From: Polymorphobacter megasporae
Lineage (GTDB): Bacteria; Pseudomonadota; Alphaproteobacteria; Sphingomonadales; Sphingomonadaceae
NCBI RefSeq assembly: GCF_018982885.2
Contig: NZ_CP081848.1
Span: 2,976,001-3,040,000 of the forward strand
Length of the DNA stretch: 64,000 nucleotides
Reading direction: 5' to 3'
Under the pieces are notes generated by a model. That model searched no databases, was not told where the DNA came from, and worked only from the letters and a program-made list of their open reading frames with translations. The translations under genes were made by a program, and so were the position numbers. This document shows, piece by piece, positions 22,776-32,806 of the stretch (position 1 is its first letter; every line of letters starts with the position of its first letter).

Positions 22776-23198
22776 ATGACGACCGATACCACTTCCGCCG
22801 GGATGCCGCCGATCGCGCCGAGCCACGATGCGCTCGACGTCGTTCCGGTCCAGGCTACCGATATCCGCAGCCCATTCACCAGCAAGGTCCTGAGCTTTGC
22901 CGACGAAGGCAAGGCGCAGGTCACTGGGACGCTCGACGGCCTCGCCTCGACCGTCCGCGACTTCGCCGACAAGCTCGACGCCAACGGTGCCGCGCCGTTT
23001 GCCGGTTTTGTCCATCAGGCCGCCGATACCGTTGCGGGCTGGTCGTCTGCGGTCGATGGTCGTTCGGTCGATGACTTGATCGACGATACGCGGACGCTCG
23101 TTCGAACCAGCCCGGCCGTTGCCGTCGGGCTGTCGATCGTCGCGGGCTTCGTGCTGGCGCGCCTCGTCAAGGCATCGACGACCGGTACCGCGCAGTGA
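22776..23198 (+). CDS. YqjD/ElaB-like membrane-anchored protein
   Basis: Protein of 140 aa with a polar, helical N-terminal two thirds and one C-terminal membrane span (about 113-130, AVAVGLSIVAGFVLARLV). The pattern of a soluble helix plus the motif PAVAVGLSIVAGF resembles ElaB/YqjD proteins that tether ribosomes or stress proteins to the membrane, but similarity is weak. It is the first of three coupled genes; its stop overlaps the next start (GTGA). Confidence 0.65.
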   Translation: MTTDTTSAGMPPIAPSHDALDVVPVQATDIRSPFTSKVLSFADEGKAQVTGTLDGLASTVRDFADKLDANGAAPFAGFVHQAADTVAGWSSAVDGRSVDDLIDDTRTLVRTSPAVAVGLSIVAGFVLARLVKASTTGTAQ

Positions 23199-23614
23199 GC
23201 GAACGAGATGCGCGCGCCGTGGCCGAAACCGACGCTGAGGTCGCTGCACCGTCGATCGCAGACCTGCTTCGTCGACTGGTCGAAGACGGCAACCACCTCG
23301 TCCGAACCGAAATCCGGCTTGCCAAGGCGGAGGTGCGTGACAACGTCGCGTCGGCAAAGGCCGGTGCGGGGGCGATCGCGGTCGGCATGATCCTGCTGCT
23401 GGGCGCGATCTTCACGCTGCTCGGTGCGGCAGTGGGGTTCCTGACCCCATTCGTCGGTGCCGGCTTCGCGGCGCTGATCGTCGGCGTCGTCGCGGCGCTG
23501 ATTGGTGGTTTGCTGATCGCCAGCGGTGGCAAGAAGATCGGAAGCACGTCAATCATGCCGGACCGCGCGGCGGCTTCGCTGCGCCGCGACGCTGAAGTCA
23601 TCAAGGGGAACTGA
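23195..23614 (+). CDS. phage holin-like / DUF1469 membrane protein
   Basis: Protein of 139 aa starting at a GTG that overlaps the upstream stop. The N-terminal part has SIADLLRRLVEDGNHLVRTE, then two adjacent hydrophobic segments (about 66-87 and 95-112). This is the layout of the actinobacterial holin-X/YqjE group. Despite the name, it is a chromosomal envelope protein rather than a phage lysis gene. Confidence 0.75.
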   Translation: MSERDARAVAETDAEVAAPSIADLLRRLVEDGNHLVRTEIRLAKAEVRDNVASAKAGAGAIAVGMILLLGAIFTLLGAAVGFLTPFVGAGFAALIVGVVAALIGGLLIASGGKKIGSTSIMPDRAAASLRRDAEVIKGN

Positions 23615-23615
23615 C

Positions 23616-24296
23616 GTGAGCGATACCGCCACTCTCGAACGCGAAGCCGAATCGACCCGCGAACGGATTGCGTCGACGATCGACGACCTGCAGGCGCGTC
23701 TATCGCCGCGGGCGCTCGTCGATAATGCCGTCGATTCGTTGAATGCGAGCAGCTCGCGGGCGTTCGAATCGGTCAAAGGCGCGGCGATGGCACATCCCAT
23801 CGCCATTGCCGGGGCAGGCCTTGCCGCCGGGATCGCGCTGCTGGCCCGGAGCAAAGTCAAGCGTGCAACGATCGAATATGGCGACAGCTACGCTGCTTAC
23901 GCCGATTACGACGACGGCTATGCAGCGAACCTTGCCGCCGACGATATCCCCGCCGGCCCGGCTCGCCAACGCATCGAAGCGATCCAGCACAAGGCGCACG
24001 TCGCGGTCGACGATAACCCGCTCACAGTGGTCCTCGTCGGTGTCGCGACCGGCGCCTTGATCGGTGCGATCATGCCCGTCAGCGACATCGAATATGCCGC
24101 ATTCGGCGATATCGGCGCCCGTCTCGAGGCCGCTGGAGATGCGGCGATCGCGTCGGCCAAAGTCGAGCTCGATCTCTCGAAACTGTCGTTTGCCGGCGGC
24201 ACCGCCGGGATCATGGACCGCGCGGTGCAGTCGTTGCTCAGCATCGTCGGCGCGGCGGGCGGTGCCTTGTTGCGCAAGCCGACCTCGTCCGCTTAA
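23616..24296 (+). CDS. DUF3618-domain protein
   Basis: Protein of 226 aa from the GTG at 23616. The first 40 residues carry the DUF3618 pattern (ERIASTIDDLQARLSPRALV). They are followed by a short membrane segment, an acidic Tyr/Ala-rich stretch, and a C-terminal hydrophobic segment. With the two genes before it, this forms a three-gene set often found in alphaproteobacteria. A role in envelope or osmotic stress is inferred only from the company it keeps. Confidence 0.75.
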   Translation: MSDTATLEREAESTRERIASTIDDLQARLSPRALVDNAVDSLNASSSRAFESVKGAAMAHPIAIAGAGLAAGIALLARSKVKRATIEYGDSYAAYADYDDGYAANLAADDIPAGPARQRIEAIQHKAHVAVDDNPLTVVLVGVATGALIGAIMPVSDIEYAAFGDIGARLEAAGDAAIASAKVELDLSKLSFAGGTAGIMDRAVQSLLSIVGAAGGALLRKPTSSA

Positions 24297-24366
24297 CGCC
24301 ACATTCAGTGGCTAGTCACTAAAGCGTCGATCCGGCCGATCGCGGCCCGCATATCAGGAGCTCTAG

Positions 24367-24993
24367 ATGCGTCGTTTTTCTCTCGGGCTCACCGCTCTCG
24401 CCATCATCGCAGCTCCCATCGTCGCGGCCCCCGCCGTCGCCCAGACGGCCGCGACACCGGCCGAGGCGGCATCGGCGGGTCAGTTCATCTCGACGCTCTC
24501 CGACAACGCGTTCGCCGTGCTCAAGGAGACGTCGTCGAAGCCGGCGATCAAGGCGAAGTTCCGCGCCATGCTCAAGGATAATTTTGCGGTCGAGGATGCC
24601 GGTGCGCGATTGATCCGCCGTTATCGCAATCAGATCACCCCGGCACAGTTGGCGGCGTACCAGGCGGTGCTTCCTGACTATGTCGTCAACATCTACGCCG
24701 ACCGCCTGATCAATTACTCCGATGCCACCGTGAAAATCGTTCGCACCCAGCCGCATGGCTCGACCGGCGGCGTCGACGTTTTCACCAAGGTCGAAGTCGC
24801 TGGTAAAGCGCCCTTTGACATTATCTGGTACGTCCAGAAGGGTTCGTCGGGTAAGTGGCTGGTCGGCAACGTCACCGTGTCGGGCGTGAACCTGTCGCTG
24901 ACGCAGGAAGCCGACTTCTCGGCGATCATCTCGAAGCAGGGCTTCGACGGTCTGGTTGCGCTGATGAAGGCGTCGAACGCCAAGTCGGCGTGA
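24367..24993 (+). CDS. MlaC/Ttg2D-type periplasmic phospholipid-binding protein
   Basis: Protein of 208 aa with a signal peptide (cleavage after VAQ, about residue 26). The mature domain has the MlaC pattern: AGQFISTLSDNAFAVL, LKDNFAVEDAGARLIRRYR, a mid-domain YADRLINYSD, and a C-terminal LVGNVTVSGVNL strand. MlaC shuttles phospholipids between outer- and inner-membrane Mla complexes, but no mlaFED or mlaA genes are in the window. The stop overlaps the next start. Confidence 0.87.
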   Translation: MRRFSLGLTALAIIAAPIVAAPAVAQTAATPAEAASAGQFISTLSDNAFAVLKETSSKPAIKAKFRAMLKDNFAVEDAGARLIRRYRNQITPAQLAAYQAVLPDYVVNIYADRLINYSDATVKIVRTQPHGSTGGVDVFTKVEVAGKAPFDIIWYVQKGSSGKWLVGNVTVSGVNLSLTQEADFSAIISKQGFDGLVALMKASNAKSA

Positions 24994-25571
24994 CCGCGCT
25001 CCTCGACACGGCCGAAGCTGCGTACATCGATCCCAGCGCGCAACTATACGGCCGTGTCGCGATGCGTGAGGGCTCGTCGATCTGGTGCAATGCAGTCATC
25101 CGTAGCGAGGCGGCGCACGTCGAGATCGGCGCATACTCGAACATCCAGGACTTCGTGATGATCCACACCGACCCCGGTCGACCGGTCGTGGTCGGTACAC
25201 ATTGTTCGATCACGCATCACGCGACGCTCCATGGCTGCACGATCGGCAATCATGTTCTCGTGGGGATCAATGCGACCGTTTATGGCGGAGCCGTGATCGG
25301 CGACAACTCGATCGTCGGACAGCACGCCTATGTGAAAGACGGGACGATCGTCCCACCCAACTCGATCGTCGTCGGATCGCCAGCGAAGGTGATCCGCACC
25401 GCGAACAACTGGATCGCGAACCGGATCAACGCTTTATTCTATCACCGCAATGCACTGGCGTATTCGGCCGGAAATCATCGCGCATGGGATGGGCCGGAGT
25501 TCGAAGATTGGGCGGCAGGTATCATGGCCTCTGTGCAAGCCGAGTATGCCGCGCTAAATCCTGCGGCATGA
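24990..25571 (+). CDS. gamma-class carbonic anhydrase family protein
   Basis: Left-handed beta-helix hexapeptide-repeat protein, 193 aa from a GTG inside the mlaC stop (GTGA). It contains the metal His cluster typical of the family (HTDPGRPVVVG, CSITHHATLHGC, VGINA). YrdA/PaaY-type relatives are of uncertain activity. Translational coupling to mlaC on one side and the DUF4170 gene on the other suggests one transcript. Confidence 0.92.
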   Translation: MTALLDTAEAAYIDPSAQLYGRVAMREGSSIWCNAVIRSEAAHVEIGAYSNIQDFVMIHTDPGRPVVVGTHCSITHHATLHGCTIGNHVLVGINATVYGGAVIGDNSIVGQHAYVKDGTIVPPNSIVVGSPAKVIRTANNWIANRINALFYHRNALAYSAGNHRAWDGPEFEDWAAGIMASVQAEYAALNPAA

Positions 25572-25789
25572 ACAAGCTCCATCTCGTTTTCGGCGGTCGC
25601 GTTACCGATCCGCGAACCCTCGATTTCGAGGATCCCGCCAAGCTCGACGTCGTCGGCATTTTCCCCGATTATGCCTCCGCCGAAAAGGCATGGCGGTCGA
25701 ATGCCCAGCGCACGGTCGACGATGCGGCGATGAAATACGTCGTCGTGCATCTTCACCGGATGCTCGAGCCCGACGTTCCGGCGGCCTAG
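25568..25789 (+). CDS. DUF4170-type small protein
   Basis: Protein of 73 aa starting MNKLHLVFGGRV, with the conserved GIFPDYASAEKAWRSNAQRTVDDA and a C-terminal HLHRMLEP. The function is unknown. Its ATG overlaps the preceding stop (ATGA). The 3' end overlaps the convergent rhomboid gene by 4 bases. Confidence 0.8.
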   Translation: MNKLHLVFGGRVTDPRTLDFEDPAKLDVVGIFPDYASAEKAWRSNAQRTVDDAAMKYVVVHLHRMLEPDVPAA

Positions 25790-26460
25790 GCGACCCGTCG
25801 GACGAAGGGTTGGGCAAAGATCAGCCCGACGATGAAGCCGCCGATGTGCGTCCAGATCGCGATGCCGCCCTCCCCCGTGTTGAACGCGACGGCTGTCAGC
25901 AACTGCAGTCCGATCCACGTCGCAGCGTACCATAATGCGGTCGCAACCTCGGTCGAGATTTGTATGCCGAGCAAGCGACGCGCCCGCGCCCGGCTGCGTG
26001 CGAACAGGACCGCATAGGCTCCGAAGACGCCCGCGATCGCGCCGCTGGCCCCGACGACCGCCTCGGTGGAATGGGGTGCTACGGCAACCTGCAGCAGTCC
26101 GCCGATGATCCCGCTCAAGGCGTACAGAACGAGAAACCGGGCGCGGCCGATTTCAACCTCGACATGCCGCCCGACCCACCACAGGAAGGTCAGGTTGAGC
26201 GTCAGGTGGATCCAGCCGGCATGGAGGAATAGCGAGGTCAGCAGCGTGAGCGCCGCGGGAACGTCACCGGGGCTCGACGGCACCGACCCGGTCACTCGAG
26301 CCGGAATCAGGGCCGCATGACTGGCCAGCGTCTCGCTGAACGCCATCCCACCGATCGTTGCCGCGACCTGGACGAGGACGCAGACTGCGACGAGCGCGCG
26401 CGTAACTGGGGCGGCCGGCGGCGTGAACGATGCGCCGCCGAAACCGCCCTCGGGCTTCAA
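25786..26460 (-). CDS. rhomboid family intramembrane serine protease
   Basis: Protein of 224 aa with six hydrophobic segments. The catalytic Ser139 lies in VGASGAIAG and His205 in THIGGF. The oxyanion/H-x-x-x-N region is HLTLNL (His85, Asn89). Rhomboids cleave membrane proteins within the bilayer; the substrate is unknown. The start codon is TTG, overlapping the greA stop (TTGA), so the two are co-translated. Confidence 0.93.
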   Translation of the reverse strand: MKPEGGFGGASFTPPAAPVTRALVAVCVLVQVAATIGGMAFSETLASHAALIPARVTGSVPSSPGDVPAALTLLTSLFLHAGWIHLTLNLTFLWWVGRHVEVEIGRARFLVLYALSGIIGGLLQVAVAPHSTEAVVGASGAIAGVFGAYAVLFARSRARARRLLGIQISTEVATALWYAATWIGLQLLTAVAFNTGEGGIAIWTHIGGFIVGLIFAQPFVRRVA

Positions 26461-26936
26461 ATGAACTCGACCTTTTCGATCGTGTAATATTTGTCGCCAG
26501 ACGGGGTCGTCACTTCGACCTCTTCGCCGAGCTTACGGCCAATCAGCGCGCGGCCGAGCGGCGATGAATAGCTGATCCGCCCACGATGAGCATCGGCCTC
26601 GGTCTGGCCGACGATCTGATACGTGATCGGCTTATCGTCCTCATCGAGCAGACCGACGGTTGCGCCGAAGACGACCTTGTCACCCGACAGCGTCTTGGGA
26701 TCGATGACGACGGCGCGCGCGAGCTTGTCCTCGAGCTCCATCGTCTGCGCTTCGATATGCCCCTGGCGCTCCTTGGCGGCATGATATTCGGCGTTCTCCG
26801 ACAGGTCGCCGTGAGCGCGCGCGGTCTCGATGTCCTCGACGTTCTTCGGCCGCTCGACCTCTTTGAGGTTGCGCAGCGTCGCCATCAATTCGGCGTGCCC
26901 CTCCGCAAGCATGGGGTACTTATCGACCGTCGCCAT
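26457..26936 (-). CDS. greA: transcription elongation factor GreA
   Basis: Transcript-cleavage factor, 159 aa, the normal length. The N-terminal coiled coil carries the acidic tip pattern around [20 protein letters not shown]. The C-terminal domain has [13 protein letters not shown] and the closing [13 protein letters not shown]. It follows carB in the same direction after 78 bases. Confidence 0.97.
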   Translation of the reverse strand: MATVDKYPMLAEGHAELMATLRNLKEVERPKNVEDIETARAHGDLSENAEYHAAKERQGHIEAQTMELEDKLARAVVIDPKTLSGDKVVFGATVGLLDEDDKPITYQIVGQTEADAHRGRISYSSPLGRALIGRKLGEEVEVTTPSGDKYYTIEKVEFI

Positions 26937-27014
26937 TCGCTGACTTCCCTAGTTGACGCTTCGCCCTCGGCGGAGTGACCACCGCTGACGGCAAACTCTC
27001 TGTCCGGGGGCTTC

Positions 27015-30000
27015 TTAATCCAGCGCTGAATAGTATGACTGGAGCGACCGTACTTCAAGCGGTCGCTGCTTTAACGCAGCAATCGCCTGTGTGGCTGCAA
27101 CGCTTGCCGACGCTGTCGTGAAATATGGCACCTTGCCGTAAAGCGCCGACGCGCGGATCGACGCCGAGTCCTTCATCGACTGCGTGCCTTCGGTCGTGTT
27201 GACGATCAGCGCGATGCCGCCGTCCTTGATGCGGTCGACGATATGCGGCCGCCCCTGCTGGACCTTGTTGACCCGCTCGACCGCGATCCCCTCGCCGTCG
27301 AGGAATTTTGCGGTACCGTCGGTCGCGATTAGGCCGAAACCCATGCCGACGAGGTCGCGCGCCGCCTCGAGGATGACCGCCTTGTCGCTGTCCTTGACCG
27401 ACAGGAATACCGTGCCCGCCATCGGCAGTACCGTCCCCGCGGCAAGCTGCGCCTTGGCGAACGCCATCGCAAAATCGCTATCGATCCCCATGACTTCGCC
27501 GGTCGACTTCATCTCGGGCCCGAGGACCGGATCGGTGCCGGGAAAGCGCGCGAAGGGGAACACCGCCTCCTTGACCGCGATATGCTTCCACGCCGGGCGC
27601 TTGAGGTTAAAGCTCGCGAGGCTCTCCCCCGCCATCACCCGCGCCGCGATCTTGGCGATCGGGATGCCGGTCGCCTTGGCGGTGAATGGGACGGTCCGCG
27701 AGGCGCGCGGATTGACCTCGATCAGAAAGACCTCACCGTCCTTGACCGCGAACTGGATGTTCATCAGCCCGCGGACCTCGAGCGCGCGCGCGAGCAATGC
27801 GGTCTGGCGCTCGATCTCGGCGATGATGTCCGGGCCGAGGCTGTGCGGCGGGATCGAACACGCGCTGTCGCCCGAATGGACCCCTGCCTCCTCGATATGC
27901 TGGAGGACGCCCGCGACGAAGACGGTATCGGGATCGGCGAGCGCATCGACGTCGACCTCGACCGCGTCGCGCAGATACTGGTCGATCAGCACCGGCCCGC
28001 CGCTCAGCGCGGCCGCATTGTCGCGGAGATAGGCGTCGAGCGCAGCGGGGGTCTCGACGACCTCCATCGCCCGCCCGCCGAGGACGAACGACGGGCGCAT
28101 CAACACCGGGTAGCCGACGCGCTCGGCGATCGCGACCGCGGCGTTGCGATCGACCGCGATGCCGTTGTTCGGCTGCTTCAATCCAAGCCGCTCGACCAGC
28201 GCGGCGAAGCGCTCGCGGTCCTCGGCGAGGTCTATGTTGTCGGGCGAGGTGCCGAGGATCGGGATGCCGGCCGCCTTGAGCGCGCTCGCGAGGTTGAGCG
28301 GCGTCTGCCCGCCGAACTGGACGATGACCCCAACGAGTTCGCCGTTCTCCATCTCCTTGTGGAGGACCTCGAGGACGTCCTCGGCGGTCAGCGGTTCGAA
28401 ATACAGCCGATCGGAGGTGTCGTAGTCGGTGCTGACAGTCTCGGGGTTGCAGTTGACCATAATCGTCTCGAACCCGGCGTCCGCCAGCGCGAAACACGCG
28501 TGGCAGCAGCAATAGTCGAACTCGATCCCCTGCCCGATCCGGTTCGGTCCGCCGCCGAGGATCACGACCTTGCGCGCCGCCGTCGGCTGGCTTTCGCACT
28601 CGGGCTCGCCGAAGCTCGGCGCCTCGTAAGTCGAGTACATGTACGGGGTCTTGGCGGCGAACTCGGCGGCGCAGGTGTCGATGCGCTTGAACACCGGGCG
28701 GACGCCGAGTCCGTGACGGTGCGCGGCGACTTCGGCCGCGGTTCCGCCGGTCAGCTTCGCGAGGCGGGTATCGGCGAAACCCATCGCTTTCAGCCGGCGC
28801 ATCCCCGCCGCGTCGTTGGGCAAGCGGCTCGCGCGGACTTCAGCCTCCGCCGCAATGATCTCGGCAATGCGGTTGAGAAACCACGGTTCGTAGAAAGTGA
28901 TCGCGTTGACCCGCTCGACCGAAAAGCCGCTCCGCAGCGCCTGCGCCGCGATGAGCAACCGATCGGGTCCAGGGATCGACAGCGCCGCCGCGATCTCCTC
29001 GTCCGATGCACCGGCCAAGCTCTCGACCTCGTCGAAGCCGGTCAGCCCGGTCTCGAGCCCGCGTAACGCCTTCTGCATCGATTCATGGATCGTCCGCCCA
29101 ATCGCCATGACCTCGCCGACCGACTTCATCGCGGTGCCGAGGACCGCCTCGGCGCCCTTGAACTTCTCGAAAGCGAAGCGCGGAATCTTCGTCACGACAT
29201 AGTCGATCGTCGGCTCGAATGCCGCCGGCGTCGCCCCGGTGATGTCGTTCTGAACCTCGTCGAGCGTGTAGCCGACCGCGAGCAGCGCCGCGACCTTGGC
29301 GATCGGGAAGCCGGTCGCCTTCGATGCGAGCGCCGACGAGCGCGACACGCGCGGGTTCATCTCGATAACAACGAGCCGCCCGTCCTTCGGGTCGACCGCG
29401 AACTGGACGTTCGAACCCCCTGTTTCGACACCGATTTCACGCAGCGTCGCGATCGACGCGTTGCGCATGATCTGGTATTCCTTGTCGGTCAGCGTCAGGA
29501 TCGGCGCGACGGTGATGCTGTCGCCGGTATGCACCCCCATCGGGTCGATATTCTCGATGCCGCAGATGATGATCGCATTGTCGTGGCGGTCGCGGACGAC
29601 CTCCATCTCATATTCCTTCCAGCCGAGCACCGACTCCTCGATCAACACCTCGGTCGTCGGCGAGGCGTCGAGCCCGGTGCCGACGATGTGGAGAAACTCC
29701 TCGCGGTTATAGGCGATCCCGCCCCCCGTCCCGCCCATCGTGAACGATGGCCGGATGATCGTCGGCAGGCCAACGAACTCAAGCGCTTCGAGCGCCTCGG
29801 CGACGTTGTGCGCGATCCGCGAACGCGGGCTTTCGAGGCCGATCTTGTCCATCGCGTCGCGGAATTTGAGCCGGTCCTCGGCCTTGTCGATCGCCACCGC
29901 ATCGGCTCCGATCAGCTCGACGCCGTATTTCTCGAGCGTGCCGTCGCGGAACAGCGCGAGCGCGGTGTTGAGCGCGGTCTGCCCGCCCATCGTCGGCAGC

Positions 30001-30257
30001 AGCGCGTCGGGCCGCTCGATCTCGATGATCTTGGCGACGACCGCGGGCGTGATCGGCTCGACATAGGTCGCGTCGGCCATGTCGGGATCGGTCATGATCG
30101 TCGCCGGGTTCGAGTTGACCAGCACGATCCGATACCCCTCGGCCCGCAGAGCCTTGCACGCCTGTGTCCCCGAATAATCGAACTCGCACGCCTGCCCGAT
30201 GATGATCGGGCCGGCGCCGATGATGAGGATCGTGTGGATGTCGGTGCGTTTGGGCAT
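27015..30257 (-). CDS. carB: carbamoyl-phosphate synthase large subunit
   Basis: Large subunit, 1080 aa, for arginine and pyrimidine synthesis. It has two homologous ATP-grasp halves ([17 protein letters not shown] near the start, [17 protein letters not shown] at about residue 560). A C-terminal allosteric MGS-like domain follows (about 940 on, [16 protein letters not shown]). It normally follows carA directly. Here a toxin-antitoxin pair on the opposite strand separates it from carA by about 770 bases, so it probably has its own promoter just upstream of 30257. Confidence 0.97.
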   Translation of the reverse strand: MPKRTDIHTILIIGAGPIIIGQACEFDYSGTQACKALRAEGYRIVLVNSNPATIMTDPDMADATYVEPITPAVVAKIIEIERPDALLPTMGGQTALNTALALFRDGTLEKYGVELIGADAVAIDKAEDRLKFRDAMDKIGLESPRSRIAHNVAEALEALEFVGLPTIIRPSFTMGGTGGGIAYNREEFLHIVGTGLDASPTTEVLIEESVLGWKEYEMEVVRDRHDNAIIICGIENIDPMGVHTGDSITVAPILTLTDKEYQIMRNASIATLREIGVETGGSNVQFAVDPKDGRLVVIEMNPRVSRSSALASKATGFPIAKVAALLAVGYTLDEVQNDITGATPAAFEPTIDYVVTKIPRFAFEKFKGAEAVLGTAMKSVGEVMAIGRTIHESMQKALRGLETGLTGFDEVESLAGASDEEIAAALSIPGPDRLLIAAQALRSGFSVERVNAITFYEPWFLNRIAEIIAAEAEVRASRLPNDAAGMRRLKAMGFADTRLAKLTGGTAAEVAAHRHGLGVRPVFKRIDTCAAEFAAKTPYMYSTYEAPSFGEPECESQPTAARKVVILGGGPNRIGQGIEFDYCCCHACFALADAGFETIMVNCNPETVSTDYDTSDRLYFEPLTAEDVLEVLHKEMENGELVGVIVQFGGQTPLNLASALKAAGIPILGTSPDNIDLAEDRERFAALVERLGLKQPNNGIAVDRNAAVAIAERVGYPVLMRPSFVLGGRAMEVVETPAALDAYLRDNAAALSGGPVLIDQYLRDAVEVDVDALADPDTVFVAGVLQHIEEAGVHSGDSACSIPPHSLGPDIIAEIERQTALLARALEVRGLMNIQFAVKDGEVFLIEVNPRASRTVPFTAKATGIPIAKIAARVMAGESLASFNLKRPAWKHIAVKEAVFPFARFPGTDPVLGPEMKSTGEVMGIDSDFAMAFAKAQLAAGTVLPMAGTVFLSVKDSDKAVILEAARDLVGMGFGLIATDGTAKFLDGEGIAVERVNKVQQGRPHIVDRIKDGGIALIVNTTEGTQSMKDSASIRASALYGKVPYFTTASASVAATQAIAALKQRPLEVRSLQSYYSALD

Positions 30258-30315
30258 TTGATTAGATTGCTCTCATTGCATACGTTGCTAGCACTGCAAT
30301 CACTGGAGGCGACCG
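30258..30315. promoter_or_regulatory. divergent carB / antitoxin control region
   Basis: This 58-base gap separates the carB start from the antitoxin start. It contains ATTGCA (30275-30280) and TGCAAT (30295-30300) flanking a perfect TGCTAGCA palindrome (30286-30293). Such nested inverted repeats are typical operators for the ribbon-helix-helix antitoxin itself. A GGAGG ribosome-binding site precedes the antitoxin ATG. Binding here could also affect carB. Confidence 0.5.
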
Positions 30316-30555
30316 ATGGCGAGTCTGACGATCCGCAACATCCCCGACGACGTGCAACGGCGCTTCCGCGCACAGGCGTCGGCCAAGGGAATGTCGATGG
30401 AAGCGGAGGCGCGGCGCCTGGTCATTGCCGCCGTCACCGAGACTGTGCCTCCGCCGCGCAAATCCATCGGACAGATGATCTACGAAATGAGTCGACCCGG
30501 AATCGACCTGCCGATCCCTCCGCGTAGCCCCGCGCGGGTTCCCGATCTCGAATGA
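30316..30555 (+). CDS. FitA/VapB-type ribbon-helix-helix antitoxin
   Basis: Protein of 79 aa. The N-terminal ribbon-helix-helix reads MASLTIRNIPDDVQRRFRAQ and SMEAEARRLV, the FitA/Phd-like class usually paired with PIN toxins. The C-terminal half is Pro-rich and likely unstructured until it wraps the toxin. Its stop overlaps the toxin start by 4 bases. Confidence 0.9.
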   Translation: MASLTIRNIPDDVQRRFRAQASAKGMSMEAEARRLVIAAVTETVPPPRKSIGQMIYEMSRPGIDLPIPPRSPARVPDLE

Positions 30556-30965
30556 TCCTTGTCGACACCAATGTCTGGAGCGAGTTGACCCGGGCAATAC
30601 CCGATCCGGCCGTACTGGTCTGGGAGGCTGCGAATGCCGACCGTCTATGGCTCGCGACCGTAGTGATCGGCGAACTGCTGTCGGGAGCGCATCTCCTGCC
30701 CGAAGGTAAGCGTAAGCAGGCATTTCTGGCGAACTATGATGAATTGATCGCGGCACATGCCGATCGCATTGTGCCGTTCGACCTTGCCGCGTCGCTTCAT
30801 TATGGGCCGGTTCTCGCTGCGCAAGAGCGAGCAGGGCAAGCGCCGGGAACTGCAGACACGCAGATTGCGGCGATCGCGCTGGCGTACGGGATGTTGCTGG
30901 CGACACGCAATACGAAGCACTTCGAAGGGTTGGGCCTCGCCCTAATCGATCCTTGGACTGACTGA
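30552..30965 (+). CDS. VapC/FitB-type PIN-domain toxin
   Basis: PIN-domain ribonuclease, 137 aa. Acidic catalytic residues are Asp5 (MILVDTNVWSE), Glu41 (VVIGELLSGA) and Asp102 (GTADTQIAAIA). ATRNTKHF near the C terminus supports FitB/VapC membership. All key acidic residues are present, so the toxin should be active. It ends 63 bases from the convergent carA stop. Confidence 0.92.
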   Translation: MILVDTNVWSELTRAIPDPAVLVWEAANADRLWLATVVIGELLSGAHLLPEGKRKQAFLANYDELIAAHADRIVPFDLAASLHYGPVLAAQERAGQAPGTADTQIAAIALAYGMLLATRNTKHFEGLGLALIDPWTD

Positions 30966-31028
30966 CGGGCAAAGACGAATCGTCGAGGAAAACGTAGGTC
31001 TTAGCTCGGGTATGTCGCTTGCTTTCGA

Positions 31029-32228
31029 TCACACCAGCGACCCAACAAACCGCTCGAACAGATAGTGACTGTCCTGCGGCCCCGGGCTCGCCTCGGGGTG
31101 ATATTGCACGCTGAACGCGCTGCGATCCGTCAGCTCCAACCCCGCCAGCGACCCGTCGAACAGGCTCACATGCGTCGCCCGCGCGTTCTCCGGCAGCGTC
31201 GCGCTGTCGACCGCGAAGCCGTGGTTCATGCTTGTGATCTCGACGCGGCCGTCGCTCAGTCGCTTGACCGGATGGTTCGCGCCGCGGTGGCCCTGGTGCA
31301 TCTTGTACGTGCTCGCGCCGACCGCGAGGCCGAGGAGCTGGTGGCCGAGGCAAATGCCGAACAGCGGCGTGCCCGAATTGAGCACCGCCTGGATCGTCGG
31401 TACCGCATAAACGCCCGTCGCCGCCGGATCGCCGGGGCCGTTCGACAGGAAGATGCCGTCGGGCTTGTGCGCCATGATCTCGTCGAAGGTCGCGGTCGCC
31501 GGGACAACCGTCACCCGCGCTCCTGCAGCGATGAGATTGCGGAGGATGTTGCGCTTCATTCCGTAGTCGATCGCAACGACGTGCGGACCGTTCGGATTGG
31601 CGGCGTGGGTCGCGTACCCCTGCCCAAGCGTCCACAGCCCGTCGTCCCAGCCATAGCTTTGTGTCGTCGACACCGCCTTGGCGAGGTCCATCCCCTCGAG
31701 CCCCGGCCAGCCCTGCGCCTGTGCCAGCAACGCCGGAACGTCGAAGTCACCGCTCGCCGAATGCGCGATGACCGCGTTCGGCGCGCCGAGATCGCGAATC
31801 CGGCGGGTCAGCGCGCGAGTGTCGACGCCCGCCAGCCCGATCCGCCCCCAACTTTTGAGCCACGCATCGAACGTCCGGTCGGCACGCCAGTTCGCTGCTT
31901 CGCTCGGGATGGCGGCGACGATGCAGCCGAGCGCATGCGGGTTGGTCGCCTCGATGTCCTCGGGGTTCGCGCCGGTGTTGCCGATATGCGGGGTGGTGAA
32001 GGTGATGATCTGGCCGGCATAGCTCGGGTCGGTCATCGCCTCCTGATAGCCGGTCATCGCGGTGTTAAAGCAGACCTCGCCGACCGCGACGCCCTCGGCG
32101 CCGATGCCGTGGCCCCAGACGATCGTGCCATCGGCTAAAACGAGAACACCTGTCGCGCCGGTCGGTCGGGCATGCGCGGGGGCGTCGGCCAAGTGGCTTC
32201 CTTCAGGTTGGCGGATGGGCAAACGCAT
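31029..32228 (-). CDS. carA: carbamoyl-phosphate synthase small subunit
   Basis: Glutamine amidotransferase subunit, 399 aa from the ATG at 32228. The N-terminal domain begins GVLVLADGTIVWG. The C-terminal class I GATase has the nucleophile Cys in FGICLGHQLLG and the His-Glu pair in QYHPEASPGP. A TTG at 32192 (LADAPAHARP), preceded by AAGGAAG at good spacing, is an equally plausible start and gives 387 aa. It is divergent from the yqeY-like gene. Confidence 0.95.
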   Translation of the reverse strand: MRLPIRQPEGSHLADAPAHARPTGATGVLVLADGTIVWGHGIGAEGVAVGEVCFNTAMTGYQEAMTDPSYAGQIITFTTPHIGNTGANPEDIEATNPHALGCIVAAIPSEAANWRADRTFDAWLKSWGRIGLAGVDTRALTRRIRDLGAPNAVIAHSASGDFDVPALLAQAQGWPGLEGMDLAKAVSTTQSYGWDDGLWTLGQGYATHAANPNGPHVVAIDYGMKRNILRNLIAAGARVTVVPATATFDEIMAHKPDGIFLSNGPGDPAATGVYAVPTIQAVLNSGTPLFGICLGHQLLGLAVGASTYKMHQGHRGANHPVKRLSDGRVEITSMNHGFAVDSATLPENARATHVSLFDGSLAGLELTDRSAFSVQYHPEASPGPQDSHYLFERFVGSLV

Positions 32229-32342
32229 GGCGAACTACGGGGCGCGCCGTGTCCGGTCAATCTCTAACCGTTCCGACGGCGTGCGGTTAGGTGCGGACCG
32301 GTGTGCGCGTTATGATACTGCCCCCGACTCGACAGGACAATC

Positions 32343-32798
32343 ATGATCCGCGACGACATCAAGGCCGCGACGATCACCGCGATGAAAGCCAAAGACAGCG
32401 CCCGCCTCGGTGCGCTGCGCCTCATCTCGGCGGCGTTGAAGAACAAGGACATCGAACTGCGTACCGGCACGCCGCCCGCCGACGACGACGTGCTCGTCGC
32501 CGACGTGCTGACCAAGATGGCAAAGCAGCGCCGCGAATCGATCGAGATGTACGTCACCGGCAACCGTCCCGAGCTGGCCGACGCCGAACGCGCCGAGCTC
32601 GGCGTAATCGAGGGGTTCATGCCGCAGCAGATGGCGGCGGGCGAGGCGATGGCGGTCGTCCGCGGGCTCGTCGAGGAACTCGGCGCGAGCAGTGTCAAGG
32701 ACATGGGCAAGGTCATGGCGGCGCTGCGCGAACGCTTCGCCGGACAGATCGACATGTCGTCGGCGTCGGCGATGGTGAAGACGGCGCTTTCGGGATAA
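32343..32798 (+). CDS. GatB/YqeY domain protein
   Basis: Protein of 151 aa with the YqeY pattern: MIRDDIKAATITAMKAKD, RLGALRLISAALKNK, RRESIEMYVTGNRPELADAE, and the C-terminal DMGKVMAALRERFAGQ. It resembles the tail domain of GatB amidotransferase and may bind tRNA. In many alphaproteobacteria it precedes dnaG and rpoD, as here. Confidence 0.93.
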   Translation: MIRDDIKAATITAMKAKDSARLGALRLISAALKNKDIELRTGTPPADDDVLVADVLTKMAKQRRESIEMYVTGNRPELADAERAELGVIEGFMPQQMAAGEAMAVVRGLVEELGASSVKDMGKVMAALRERFAGQIDMSSASAMVKTALSG

Positions 32799-32806
32799 GG
32801 TGAGCC

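Noticed and set aside
23195-23614. Phage lysis gene (holin) indicating a prophage
   Set aside because: The holin-like family is chromosomal here, coupled to DUF3618 and YqjD-like genes, with no phage genes around.
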